From Hydrogenimonas sp. (lineage in GTDB: Bacteria > Campylobacterota > Campylobacteria > Campylobacterales > Hydrogenimonadaceae): a stretch of DNA of 56,565 nucleotides. A program made the translations under genes and the position numbers. Shown piece by piece: positions 48,184-56,565 of this stretch. The notes under the pieces are model-generated. The model was not told the origin of the DNA. It saw only the letters and a list, made by a program, of their open reading frames with translations, and did not search any database. The stretch's first letter is position 1, and every line of letters begins with the position of its first letter. The DNA lies in contig NZ_JAOZPV010000002.1 in assembly GCF_029932565.1 (NCBI RefSeq), positions 1 through 56,565 of the forward strand. Direction: 5' to 3'.

Positions 48184-48523
48184 GTCTTTCGAACAAGCTC
48201 AGATGGCAAGCAAGAATATCCCGGATTTCCGAGCCGGCGATACGGTCCGCGTCGCGGTCAACATCAAAGAGGGTGACAAAACCCGTGTACAGAATTTCGA
48301 AGGTGTCTGTATCTCCATCCGTGGAGAGGGAACAGGCAAAACTTTTATTGTCCGGAAAATCGGTGCGAACAATATCGGTGTCGAGCGTATCTTCCCACTC
48401 TACAGTGACAGTATCGAAGGTATCGAAGTGGTGCGTCGCGGTCGTGTGCGCCGTGCAAAACTCTACTATCTCCGCAGTCTCCGAGGCAAAGCGGCACGTA
48501 TCAAAGAGCTTCGCCGCAAATAA
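48164..48523 (+). CDS. rplS: 50S ribosomal protein L19
   Basis: [73 protein letters not shown]. Confidence 0.99.
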   Translation: MKNRYIESFEQAQMASKNIPDFRAGDTVRVAVNIKEGDKTRVQNFEGVCISIRGEGTGKTFIVRKIGANNIGVERIFPLYSDSIEGIEVVRRGRVRRAKLYYLRSLRGKAARIKELRRK

Positions 48524-48526
48524 TAA

Positions 48527-48558
48527 AAGCCCCCATTCCCTTTGGGGCTTCTTTTTTT
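48527..48558 (+). terminator. Rho-independent terminator after rplS
   Basis: AAGCCCC...GGGGCTT followed by CTTTTTTT. Confidence 0.9.
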
Positions 48559-48686
48559 CTCCCTTTTACGAACGGTGGATATTCCACTGTTTCCCCAACA
48601 CTATCTTTTTTAACCTCTATTGACAAGATGCCATATCGCAATGAGTTTTGCTAAAATATGTTCACTGAGACAATGTAAGGTTTTTG

Positions 48687-49247
48687 ATGAAACGAACTCT
48701 TTTCATACTGCTTGTTGCGGTCTGTTTTTTGCAGGCAAACCCGCTGACGGATCCAGCGGAATCCCAATACCATCCTCTCGTCCGTATGCAGACAACGATG
48801 GGGGATATCGTTCTGGAGATACGTCCCGACTGGGCTCCCCTCGCGAGTGAAAATTTTCTCAAACATGTGAAGGAGGGATACTACGATGGTGTACCCTTTC
48901 ACCGGGTTATCCGGGGCTTCATGATTCAGAGCGGGGACCCCACCGGAAGCGGTCGGGGAGGCGATTCGATCTGGCACAAACCGTTCAAAGACGAATTTGC
49001 CCCCAATGTCGTTTTCGACCGTCCGGGTATGCTTGCAATGGCCAATGCCGGACCCAATACCAACCGCAGCCAGTTTTTTATTACTGTCGGAAGGGCGCCC
49101 TGGCTCAATGGCCATTACACGATTTTCGGATATGTCAAAGAGGGTATGCAGACGGTATATAACATTTCGAAAGTGGCAACGGACAGGAGAGATATGCCTA
49201 TCCAAAAGGTAACCATCGTTAAAATCCTTCTTCTGCCTTCTCCGTAA
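48687..49247 (+). CDS. Secreted cyclophilin-type peptidyl-prolyl isomerase
   Basis: Signal peptide; MQTTMGDIVLEIRPDWAPLASENFLKHVKEGYYDGVPFHRVIRGFMIQSGDPTG, NRSQFFITVG. Confidence 0.93.
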   Translation: MKRTLFILLVAVCFLQANPLTDPAESQYHPLVRMQTTMGDIVLEIRPDWAPLASENFLKHVKEGYYDGVPFHRVIRGFMIQSGDPTGSGRGGDSIWHKPFKDEFAPNVVFDRPGMLAMANAGPNTNRSQFFITVGRAPWLNGHYTIFGYVKEGMQTVYNISKVATDRRDMPIQKVTIVKILLLPSP

Positions 49248-49445
49248 AGCTTGAAGAGGAATTTTAACTATTTCAATGGTAAATACGATATTATTGAAAT
49301 ATATACACTATATCCCTGTCTGCGGCTTCAGCGTCGTGCAAAATGCGAGATTGGACAGGAGAAGTCGGAGTGGGGCTGTGCCGGTAAGTTGTCACAATAT
49401 TGTAAAATACAATAATATTATCGATTGGTAGAGAAGGAACAATAG

Positions 49446-50585
49446 ATGAAAATCCGAATGTATCGCTATCTGGATGGGTGGAACGAACCGTTCGACACCT
49501 CACTCGACTCCGAACGGACCATGGTGCTGATGTTTGGCGAAATGGGGCGCAACGAGCGTGTACAGGATGCCATCGGGGAAGTATGCCGCGCCTATCCGAA
49601 ATCAAAAGTTGCCGGATGCTCGAGTGCCGGTGAAATTTTCGACAACGAACTTTTTGAAGATTCACTCGTGGTTGCGGTCGTTCAATTGGAGAAAAGCCGG
49701 GTCAAAAAAGCCGAACGCTCCATCGCTTCACCGGACGAATCCGAAAGAATCGGCAGGGAACTTGCCCAGGCGCTCACAGCCGACGACCTCAAAGCCGTGT
49801 TGATCATCAGTGAAGGATTGACGATCAATGGAACGGAACTGACGCAGGGACTGAACAGTGTTCTGCCGGAACATGTCGTTGTGACGGGAGGATTGGCCGG
49901 CGATGATGATCGATTCGAACGCACCTATGTGCTTGAAAGCGAGTGTAATCCAAGATCGGGCCTGGTCAGTGCGATCGGTTTTTACGGTGATCACTTCCGT
50001 ATCGCATCCGGGTATCAGGGAGGATGGGACAAATTCGGAATCGAGCGGGAAATCACCTCCTCTCACAAAAATATTCTCTATACACTCAACAACGAACCGG
50101 CACTTGAAGTGTACAAACGCTATTTGGGAAAACATGCCGACGAACTGCCGGCCAGTGCACTCCTTTTCCCCCTGGCGATACGTGAATCGAAGGATGGCGA
50201 AGAGATCAAGGTGCGTACTGTGCTGGCAGTCAACGAGGAGGAACAGTCGATTACATTTGCCGGGGATATGCCGGAAGGAGGGTTTGCGACGTTTATGAAG
50301 GCGAATTTCGACCGGCTGATCGATGGTGCATACGAAGCGGCGGAAACAATGGCGGAGGGAGAGGATGTCAAAATGGATGCCCTCAGCATTGCAATCAGCT
50401 GCGTCGGCAGAAAACTGCTGCTGAAACAACGCACGGAAGAGGAACTGGAAGCGACACTCGACGTCCTTCCGGAAGGAACACGTCAGATCGGTTTTTACTC
50501 CTATGGCGAAATTTCCCCGATGCATTCGGGGCAGTGCGATCTGCACAACCAAACGATGACACTGACGCTGATCTGGGAAGTATAA
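49446..50585 (+). CDS. FIST-domain sensory protein (FIST_N + FIST_C)
   Basis: VAGCSSAGEIFDNELFEDSLVVAVVQ, FASYG-like IGFYSYGEISPMHSGQCDLHNQTMTLTLIWEV. Confidence 0.88.
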   Translation: MKIRMYRYLDGWNEPFDTSLDSERTMVLMFGEMGRNERVQDAIGEVCRAYPKSKVAGCSSAGEIFDNELFEDSLVVAVVQLEKSRVKKAERSIASPDESERIGRELAQALTADDLKAVLIISEGLTINGTELTQGLNSVLPEHVVVTGGLAGDDDRFERTYVLESECNPRSGLVSAIGFYGDHFRIASGYQGGWDKFGIEREITSSHKNILYTLNNEPALEVYKRYLGKHADELPASALLFPLAIRESKDGEEIKVRTVLAVNEEEQSITFAGDMPEGGFATFMKANFDRLIDGAYEAAETMAEGEDVKMDALSIAISCVGRKLLLKQRTEEELEATLDVLPEGTRQIGFYSYGEISPMHSGQCDLHNQTMTLTLIWEV

Positions 50586-50586
50586 T

Positions 50587-52809
50587 ATGCACCGACTGCT
50601 TCGGCGAATCCTGAAAAAGAGCGGGTTGGCGGCCGATACGACACCTTCGATTGACGAATGGCACAAATTTCTCGAAAAACTCGACGATACATTTGTCAAC
50701 AACGATGAAGACCGTTATCTGCTCGAACGCTCTCTTGATATCTCGTCAAAAGAGATGGAGGAACTGCTCGAAGCATCGAAGGAGAGTTATCAGCAGCGTA
50801 TCACTGCACTGATCAAAGTGATTCCCGATCTAATTTTCTACGTTGACGAAGATGGAAGATATCTCGATATCCTTTCGCAGGGAAGAGACGAACTTCTCTA
50901 CCTCCCCAGGGATGAGGTGATCGGAAGAAAGATCGATGAAATCTTTCCGCCGGAGTACGCCAAGATGTTTTTCGATGCGACGAAAGAGGCGATCGAAACA
51001 AACCGGTTGAAAATCATCAACTATCCCATGATTGTAAAACACGAAAGACTCTTCTTCGAAGCCCGTATCATGCCGACCAATATGAAAGAGAGCGGCAAAC
51101 GTACGGCCATAACAATCATCAGGGATATGACGGCGGAGAAAAAATCGATCGACTATCTCAACGTCATCAAGAAGATTTTCGAAGATGCAACGGAAGGGAT
51201 TCTGATCGCATCGACCGATGGCAACTACTTTGAGGTCAACGATGCATTCAGCCGGATGCTCGGTGTCGAGGATGGCGAACTTTCCGATTTCAGCATGGAG
51301 AATTTCAGCCGCTTTTTCGACCAGGAGACAATGAACAACATTGTCAGAATGATTGAAAATAAAAATTTTTTCCATGGTGAAGTCACGATATTGAGAGAAA
51401 ACCATCCGAATCTGCTTGCGTGGCTGACGATCGATACCGTCTTCAATGAGAGCGGGGAGGCAACGCACCGTGTCGCGATGCTGACCGATATATCGGAGTT
51501 GCAGAAATCACGCGAAAAACTTCATTTTACTGCAACCCACGATGCCTTGACACAGCTGCCCAACCGGATGCTGCTTTTCGAACGTCTTCAGGAGGCTCTG
51601 AAACGGAGCAAGCGGAGTGCGTATGGCGGCGCGCTTTTTTTCATCGATCTCGACAACTTCAAAGAGATCAACGACACGGCGGGCCACAGTGCAGGAGACA
51701 AAGTGTTGCTGGAGTGTTCCCAGCGTATTCAGAATATTCTGCGCGAGAGCGATATTTTTGGCCGGCTTGGCGGAGATGAGTTCCTGCTGATTGTCGAGAA
51801 TGTCGATCATATCGATGCACCGATGTACATTGCGAAGAAAATCATCCAGGAAATCAACCGGCCATTTCATGTTGGCAATGAGGTATACGAACTGGGTGCG
51901 AGTATCGGTATTTCTCTCTTTCCCGAAGACAGCAACGACAAGGATGAATTGATTCAGTTTGCGGATATGGCGATGTATCGGGCCAAAGAGAAGGGGAAAA
52001 ACCGCTTCCAATACTACTCCCGGTCACTCGACAACAACGTCAAGCGTCACTATATGATCGAACGTGCCCTGAAAGATGCATTGCGTCACGGGAACTTCTA
52101 TATACTCTATCAGCCGCAACTCGATCTGAAAACGGAACGTGTAACCGGGGTCGAAGCCCTTCTGCGTGTCAATGAGACGATCATCGGCCTTATCCCTCCG
52201 GCGGAGTTTATCCCGATTGCCGAAGAGAGTGACCTGATCATCAAAATCGGAAAATGGGTATTCGAAGAGTGTTGCCGCCAGATAGTGGAGTGGACCGAAA
52301 AAGGGGTGAAAGATATACTCGTAGCGATCAATCTTTCACGACGACAACTGATGGACGAAAATTGGAGCAGTTTCGTCGAGGAGATGATCGGAAAGTATGG
52401 AATCGATCATGCTTCCATCGAGTTCGAAATCACCGAAACCACATTCATGCATTCGAAAAAATCGGGCTATCGGACGATCGAAAAGTTACAGAACATGGGA
52501 TTCAAGTTTTCCATTGACGATTTCGGTACCGGCTACTCCTCTCTGGCCAATCTCAAACAGTTCACTGTCGACAAACTCAAAATTGACCGGTCGTTCGTCA
52601 TGGATATCGAAACCAACGAATCGGATCGCGCCATTGTCAATGCTTCCATCGCACTCGCACATGCACTTGGTGTGACGACGATTGCCGAAGGGGTGGAAAC
52701 CGCTGCACAGAAAAAGATTCTAAGCGAAATGGGATGTGACGAGATGCAGGGCTTCTATTTCAGCAAGCCCAGAAAGGCGAAAGACATCACTCCTCTTCTT
52801 CTGCGATGA
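50587..52809 (+). CDS. PAS-PAS-GGDEF-EAL protein
   Basis: GRLGGDEFLLIVENV (GGDEF), TGVEALLRVN (EAL), DDFGTGYSSLANL, two N-terminal PAS-like domains. Confidence 0.95.
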   Translation: MHRLLRRILKKSGLAADTTPSIDEWHKFLEKLDDTFVNNDEDRYLLERSLDISSKEMEELLEASKESYQQRITALIKVIPDLIFYVDEDGRYLDILSQGRDELLYLPRDEVIGRKIDEIFPPEYAKMFFDATKEAIETNRLKIINYPMIVKHERLFFEARIMPTNMKESGKRTAITIIRDMTAEKKSIDYLNVIKKIFEDATEGILIASTDGNYFEVNDAFSRMLGVEDGELSDFSMENFSRFFDQETMNNIVRMIENKNFFHGEVTILRENHPNLLAWLTIDTVFNESGEATHRVAMLTDISELQKSREKLHFTATHDALTQLPNRMLLFERLQEALKRSKRSAYGGALFFIDLDNFKEINDTAGHSAGDKVLLECSQRIQNILRESDIFGRLGGDEFLLIVENVDHIDAPMYIAKKIIQEINRPFHVGNEVYELGASIGISLFPEDSNDKDELIQFADMAMYRAKEKGKNRFQYYSRSLDNNVKRHYMIERALKDALRHGNFYILYQPQLDLKTERVTGVEALLRVNETIIGLIPPAEFIPIAEESDLIIKIGKWVFEECCRQIVEWTEKGVKDILVAINLSRRQLMDENWSSFVEEMIGKYGIDHASIEFEITETTFMHSKKSGYRTIEKLQNMGFKFSIDDFGTGYSSLANLKQFTVDKLKIDRSFVMDIETNESDRAIVNASIALAHALGVTTIAEGVETAAQKKILSEMGCDEMQGFYFSKPRKAKDITPLLLR

Positions 52810-52846
52810 GCCTTCGGAAAAAAAGAAGCCTTCTCTCTTCATGCCA

Positions 52847-53929
52847 TCAGACAATTTTCTGTGACGCATCTGTCGTTTCAATTTTTAGAGACTCTTTTTC
52901 CTCTTCCGGTTTTTCGTATTCCGGCATGGTGGGCTCCTCCGATACCGAAACCAGCTCCTCCGGCGCAGGGATGGGCCTCTCTTCAATCAATGCGAGAACG
53001 AGACGCTCACCGTTTGAGATGGCCATGGAAAGCTGCTTCGAAGGGGTTCCTTCCGAGGTTACGATGGCGATGTTAAGAAGCGGTACAAGGGATTCTTCAC
53101 ATTCCGCGGCACGTTTGACAATATCTTTCGAGCTGTTTTTGTAGGCTTCGAAGTCCCTTCCTTCGGTGTGAATGATGCGCTGCAGAATGGCATTGAACTC
53201 CTGCATATAGATATCGCAGGTGTAGAGAATGTTCTCCAATGCATCGAGTTCCTCGAGCAATCTGCCGATCGCATCGGTATAATGGGCTTTTTTCTGATGA
53301 TATTTTTCCGCTTCGGCATGAACCTCTTCCGCTATAGCCAGATTGCGTCTGGCCGCTTTGCCCATCATGATCGACCAGGTGATCATCCAGACTGCGATAA
53401 CTGCGATACCGAGACCGACCGCGCCGAAAAGCGGACTGCCCATCTGCGGGTCGAAGGCACCACCGCTGAGCCATGTCAAAATCTTTTCCAGACGGGAAAT
53501 ATCCATAAATGTCTCCGGTGCAAGAGGCTGGCCCGTTCCGACGGCTCCGATGATGAGTGCTGCTGCAGCCATGACAACCACGGCGATCAGTGAAGCGAAA
53601 AAGGCCCCTCCCTTTCCTCTACGCACCTCTTTGATCTCCACCGGTTCGATATCGGCTTTTTCGTAGAGTGACTGAAGCTGTTCGGCGAGCGCCCTTTCGG
53701 ATACCGGGGTCAGCTCGATAGGATTTTCGTTTTCGATCGTTTCGAAACGTTCACGGAATTTTGCAAGCGTCTGTTTGATCAACCGCAGGCGTGTTGTATC
53801 GATCTCGCTGATCTTCTTTTTCAGCCGCTCTCTGGCATTGATGAATGTTTCATCGATCGAGGCAATCAGCTCTTTCGCATCCTCTATCAGCTCTTCCGCC
53901 CTCTTTTGATTGTGCATGGTCGAAAACAT
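52847..53929 (-). CDS. Uncharacterised coiled-coil/two-TM membrane protein
   Basis: ATG at 53929 with AAGGAGGTG SD; TM segments FFASLIAVVVMAAAALIIGAVG and FGAVGLGIAVIAVWMITWSIMM flanked by coiled coils. Confidence 0.7.
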   Translation of the reverse strand: MFSTMHNQKRAEELIEDAKELIASIDETFINARERLKKKISEIDTTRLRLIKQTLAKFRERFETIENENPIELTPVSERALAEQLQSLYEKADIEPVEIKEVRRGKGGAFFASLIAVVVMAAAALIIGAVGTGQPLAPETFMDISRLEKILTWLSGGAFDPQMGSPLFGAVGLGIAVIAVWMITWSIMMGKAARRNLAIAEEVHAEAEKYHQKKAHYTDAIGRLLEELDALENILYTCDIYMQEFNAILQRIIHTEGRDFEAYKNSSKDIVKRAAECEESLVPLLNIAIVTSEGTPSKQLSMAISNGERLVLALIEERPIPAPEELVSVSEEPTMPEYEKPEEEKESLKIETTDASQKIV

Positions 53930-54251
53930 CTCACCTCCTTCAATAGAACCTCTCTCATTCCTTCCCCTGCCGTACCAGGCGCTATGCAAGCATCCCACTG
54001 TGTCAGGTGCTGCTTGAGACAGGTTTTCGCTCTCTTCCTTTATTGTGCCAAAAAAAAACATAAAAACGGGCCCGATACAGTCTGGAAGAGGGCAGTGGTG
54101 GAAATGTCGGCATTCCATAAGCTGATATTCTATTAAAAATTATAATAAACAATAATTTTGAAAATATTGATAAGAATTGATAAAATTAATTGAACATAAA
54201 GGTTTGAGAAGAGATAATGCAATTACAAAATTTTATAATAGGAGTGGTTAT

Positions 54252-54344
54252 ATGACACCGATGGAGCTTATCGCAACCGTATATGCTGTCGCAGCTGTTG
54301 GCATTGCACCGACCTGGACAATTTTCCAGATGAAAAAACATTAA
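54252..54344 (+). CDS. 30-aa small membrane protein (not in ORF track)
   Basis: MTPMELIATVYAVAAVGIAPTWTIFQMKKH; AGGAG upstream; single hydrophobic helix; AT-rich promoter-like upstream region. Confidence 0.55.
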   Translation: MTPMELIATVYAVAAVGIAPTWTIFQMKKH

Positions 54345-54357
54345 ACCTGCTGGTTTG

Positions 54358-54377
54358 GAGATATTTTCTAATATCTC
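54358..54377. terminator. Hairpin GAGATATT-TTCT-AATATCTC spanning the smpB stop codon
   Basis: 8-bp perfect stem between convergent genes. Confidence 0.5.
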
Positions 54378-54826
54378 TGTTTCATCGCCGCCTGCGCTTC
54401 GCGTTCGACGGTTTTTCTCTTCAATGCCTCTCTTTTATCGTGTAGTTTTTTCCCTTTTGCCAGTGCGATCTGCAGTTTCGCTTTGTTCCGTTCGTTGAAA
54501 TAGAGCATCAGGGGAACGATCGCCAGACCCTCCTGTTTGACCCTGCCGTACCATTTGTCGATCTGTTTGCGATGCAGCAGCAGCTTCCTGGGCCGCTTTT
54601 CATCCGGTTTGTAGTGCGGATTGGTGCTTTCGAGAAACGAGATGTGCATGCCGAAAACCCACATCTCCCCTTTGACGATGCGGACATAGCTGTCTTTCAG
54701 ATTTACGCGTCCCATGCGGATCGATTTGACTTCGCTTCCCAGCAGTTCGATTCCCGCCTCGAGTTTTTCGATGATTTCGTAGTCGTGAAAGGCTTTCTTG
54801 TTTTTGGCGACGATCCTGATCGGCAT
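54368..54826 (-). CDS. smpB: SsrA-binding protein SmpB
   Basis: [84 protein letters not shown]. Confidence 0.97.
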   Translation of the reverse strand: MPIRIVAKNKKAFHDYEIIEKLEAGIELLGSEVKSIRMGRVNLKDSYVRIVKGEMWVFGMHISFLESTNPHYKPDEKRPRKLLLHRKQIDKWYGRVKQEGLAIVPLMLYFNERNKAKLQIALAKGKKLHDKREALKRKTVEREAQAAMKQRY

Positions 54827-54961
54827 GACTCTCTTTTCGGAAAAATATTGAGCGTATTATACATCAAATGACCGGACCGTTTTATCGCTAACGTTCCGCT
54901 AACGGTTTTGTGATAGCATTGGCAAAACAGGATATCCTGCAATCGGTAAAAGGAGATGAGT

Positions 54962-56565
54962 ATGAGGAAATGGATGATGGCGCTGCTCTCGGTTATGGCA
55001 GCACTCTTTTTCGTTGCGTGTGGTGGCGGGGGCGGCTCCTCGGACGGAAGCGGATCGGTGTCGCTCTATATGACGGATGCGCCGCTCCTGGATGAGAATG
55101 TGACAGCTGTTTACGTGACGATCGACTCCATCGAGTACAAACGGACAGGTGGTTGGCAGGAGTTCGAGGATTTCAGCGGGCCCAGAACGGTGAATCTGCT
55201 CGAACTTCAAGACGGAAAGCGCATCAAACTGCTCGATGCGACACTGCCGGATGGTGCGTATAAGCTGCGCTTCAGGCTCGATGCTTCGCAGTGCCGTATA
55301 GAGATCGACAACGATGACAATGAAACGCTTTTCGTTCCCAGCGGAAAGATCGATGTAAAAGGTTCGGTTATCATATCGGACGGGCATGTGGAAGCGACGG
55401 TCGACTTTGATCTCCACAAGTCGGTGCTGCGTACAGGATTCGGTTATCTGTTGAAGCCTTTTTTGCGTGTGGCCCATGACAGCCTGTCGGGGTCGATCGA
55501 AGGGAATATCACCAATATCGGCGATTTCGACCCCGCACTCGAAAGAGTCGTGGTCTATATTTATGAAAGAGGCGATTTTCGTCCCGAAGAGACGATTCCC
55601 GACGAAAACGGTTCGCTCTTTACGGAAGCGGTCAGCAGTGCGAAGGTCGATATGGATACAGGGGCTTTCACACTCTCCTATCTTCCGGCGGGACGATACG
55701 ACTTGGTCGTGGCAAGGTATATCGACTACGATTTCGCCGAAGTACTGGGTATGAAATGTAACGTCTCCGTACACCATGGTATCAATGAGGTTTCGATTGA
55801 CACGACCGACATGGAAGAGTCCTGCGAGATAGGTCAGTGCGAGGAGATGCGTGATGTGCGGGGGATTTTCGTGCATGTTCGTGAGATCAGGTATCATCAC
55901 TCTGGGGCAGGCTGGATAACCGCTCAGGATTTCAACGGATCGGCCACCTTCGATCTTCTTCAGCTGCGAACCGACGAAGGTATGAGGCTTGCAGGCGTGA
56001 CACTTCCGGCCGGCCACTATACACAGATTCGACTGCTGCTCGATTCTGTTGCAAATAACCAGGGCCATCAATACAATGAAGGCTCCTATGTGCTGTACGA
56101 AGACAATACGACAGAGAATCTCTTCGTTCCGAGTGGGGCACAGAGTGGATACAAGCTGACCGGTGATTTCGACCTCGCACACGATGCCAATGTCACCCTG
56201 AAAGCCGATTTCGATCTTTGCCATGTACTGCATGAGACCGGGAATGGCAAAATGATGCTGAAACCGACCGTCCATCTCGATGATATGGCGGCGCTGGGAG
56301 CCATCGAAGGAGAGATTCTCGATATCGGCGATTTCAATGCGACGAGCGATGCACTTGTTGTCTTCGCCTATGAAGAGGGTACCTACGAGACAGACGAAAC
56401 CACCCCGGTTCCGGATGAGAACGGGACCCGTTTCAACAATGCGGTCGCAAAAGCGGATGTTGATATGGCAAACGGTGCCTTTGCCTTTGCCAACCTGGGT
56501 GAGGGTCTCTACGATCTCGCTGTAGCGAAATATGTGGATGGAAATTACAGCGAAATGCTGGGATT
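54962..56565 (+). CDS. Lipoprotein with tandem DUF4382-like modules, truncated by window end (absent from ORF track)
   Basis: Uninterrupted frame from ATG 54962 (SD AAGGAGATG); MRKWMMALLSVMAALFFVACGGGGGSS lipobox; two copies of a DUF4382-like domain plus a prealbumin/carboxypeptidase-regulatory-like domain. Confidence 0.85.
   Translation, partial: MRKWMMALLSVMAALFFVACGGGGGSSDGSGSVSLYMTDAPLLDENVTAVYVTIDSIEYKRTGGWQEFEDFSGPRTVNLLELQDGKRIKLLDATLPDGAYKLRFRLDASQCRIEIDNDDNETLFVPSGKIDVKGSVIISDGHVEATVDFDLHKSVLRTGFGYLLKPFLRVAHDSLSGSIEGNITNIGDFDPALERVVVYIYERGDFRPEETIPDENGSLFTEAVSSAKVDMDTGAFTLSYLPAGRYDLVVARYIDYDFAEVLGMKCNVSVHHGINEVSIDTTDMEESCEIGQCEEMRDVRGIFVHVREIRYHHSGAGWITAQDFNGSATFDLLQLRTDEGMRLAGVTLPAGHYTQIRLLLDSVANNQGHQYNEGSYVLYEDNTTENLFVPSGAQSGYKLTGDFDLAHDANVTLKADFDLCHVLHETGNGKMMLKPTVHLDDMAALGAIEGEILDIGDFNATSDALVVFAYEEGTYETDETTPVPDENGTRFNNAVAKADVDMANGAFAFANLGEGLYDLAVAKYVDGNYSEMLG

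Noticed and set aside
49248-49445. Possible c-di-GMP riboswitch or ncRNA upstream of the FIST gene
   Set aside because: No GEMM-like conserved core could be seen; only a weak TATTGTA/TACAATA inverted repeat near the promoter.
54899-56275. 458-aa minus-strand ORF
   Set aside because: Antisense to the open lipoprotein frame starting at 54962, which has an SD, lipobox and repeated domain structure.

Overview
The window looks like a chromosomal backbone segment of a Campylobacterota (epsilonproteobacterial) genome. The inference rests on gene content: a flgB-flgC-fliE-ftsI cluster, a DUF3972 protein, an ArsRS-like two-component pair, a remote CheZ and an all-alpha dUTPase. It is almost fully coding. 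It includes cell-wall/division genes (ftsI, ftsW, murG, PBP1A), translation genes (prfB, alaS, glyQ, ffh-rpsP-KH-rimM-trmD-rplS, smpB), glnA, htpG, purE, panC, waaA, an RND pump, a FIST + PAS-GGDEF-EAL pair, a dynamin-like GTPase and several uncharacterised membrane proteins. I saw no rRNA, tRNA, CRISPR array, transposase or prophage. The least explained signals are mostly intergenic: (1) a ~270 bp element with 27-bp imperfect terminal inverted repeats and nested perfect inverted repeats (29866-30146); (2) short repeats phased at 7 bp at six loci, two sharing a composite 'purine heptamers / hairpin / CTCAACA heptamers' layout before murG and a PHP-phosphatase gene; (3) several strong intergenic hairpins without T-tracts; (4) two sub-60-aa ORFs and a large tandem-DUF4382 lipoprotein gene missing from the supplied ORF track. 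All function calls are from recognition of translated sequence; no database search was run.
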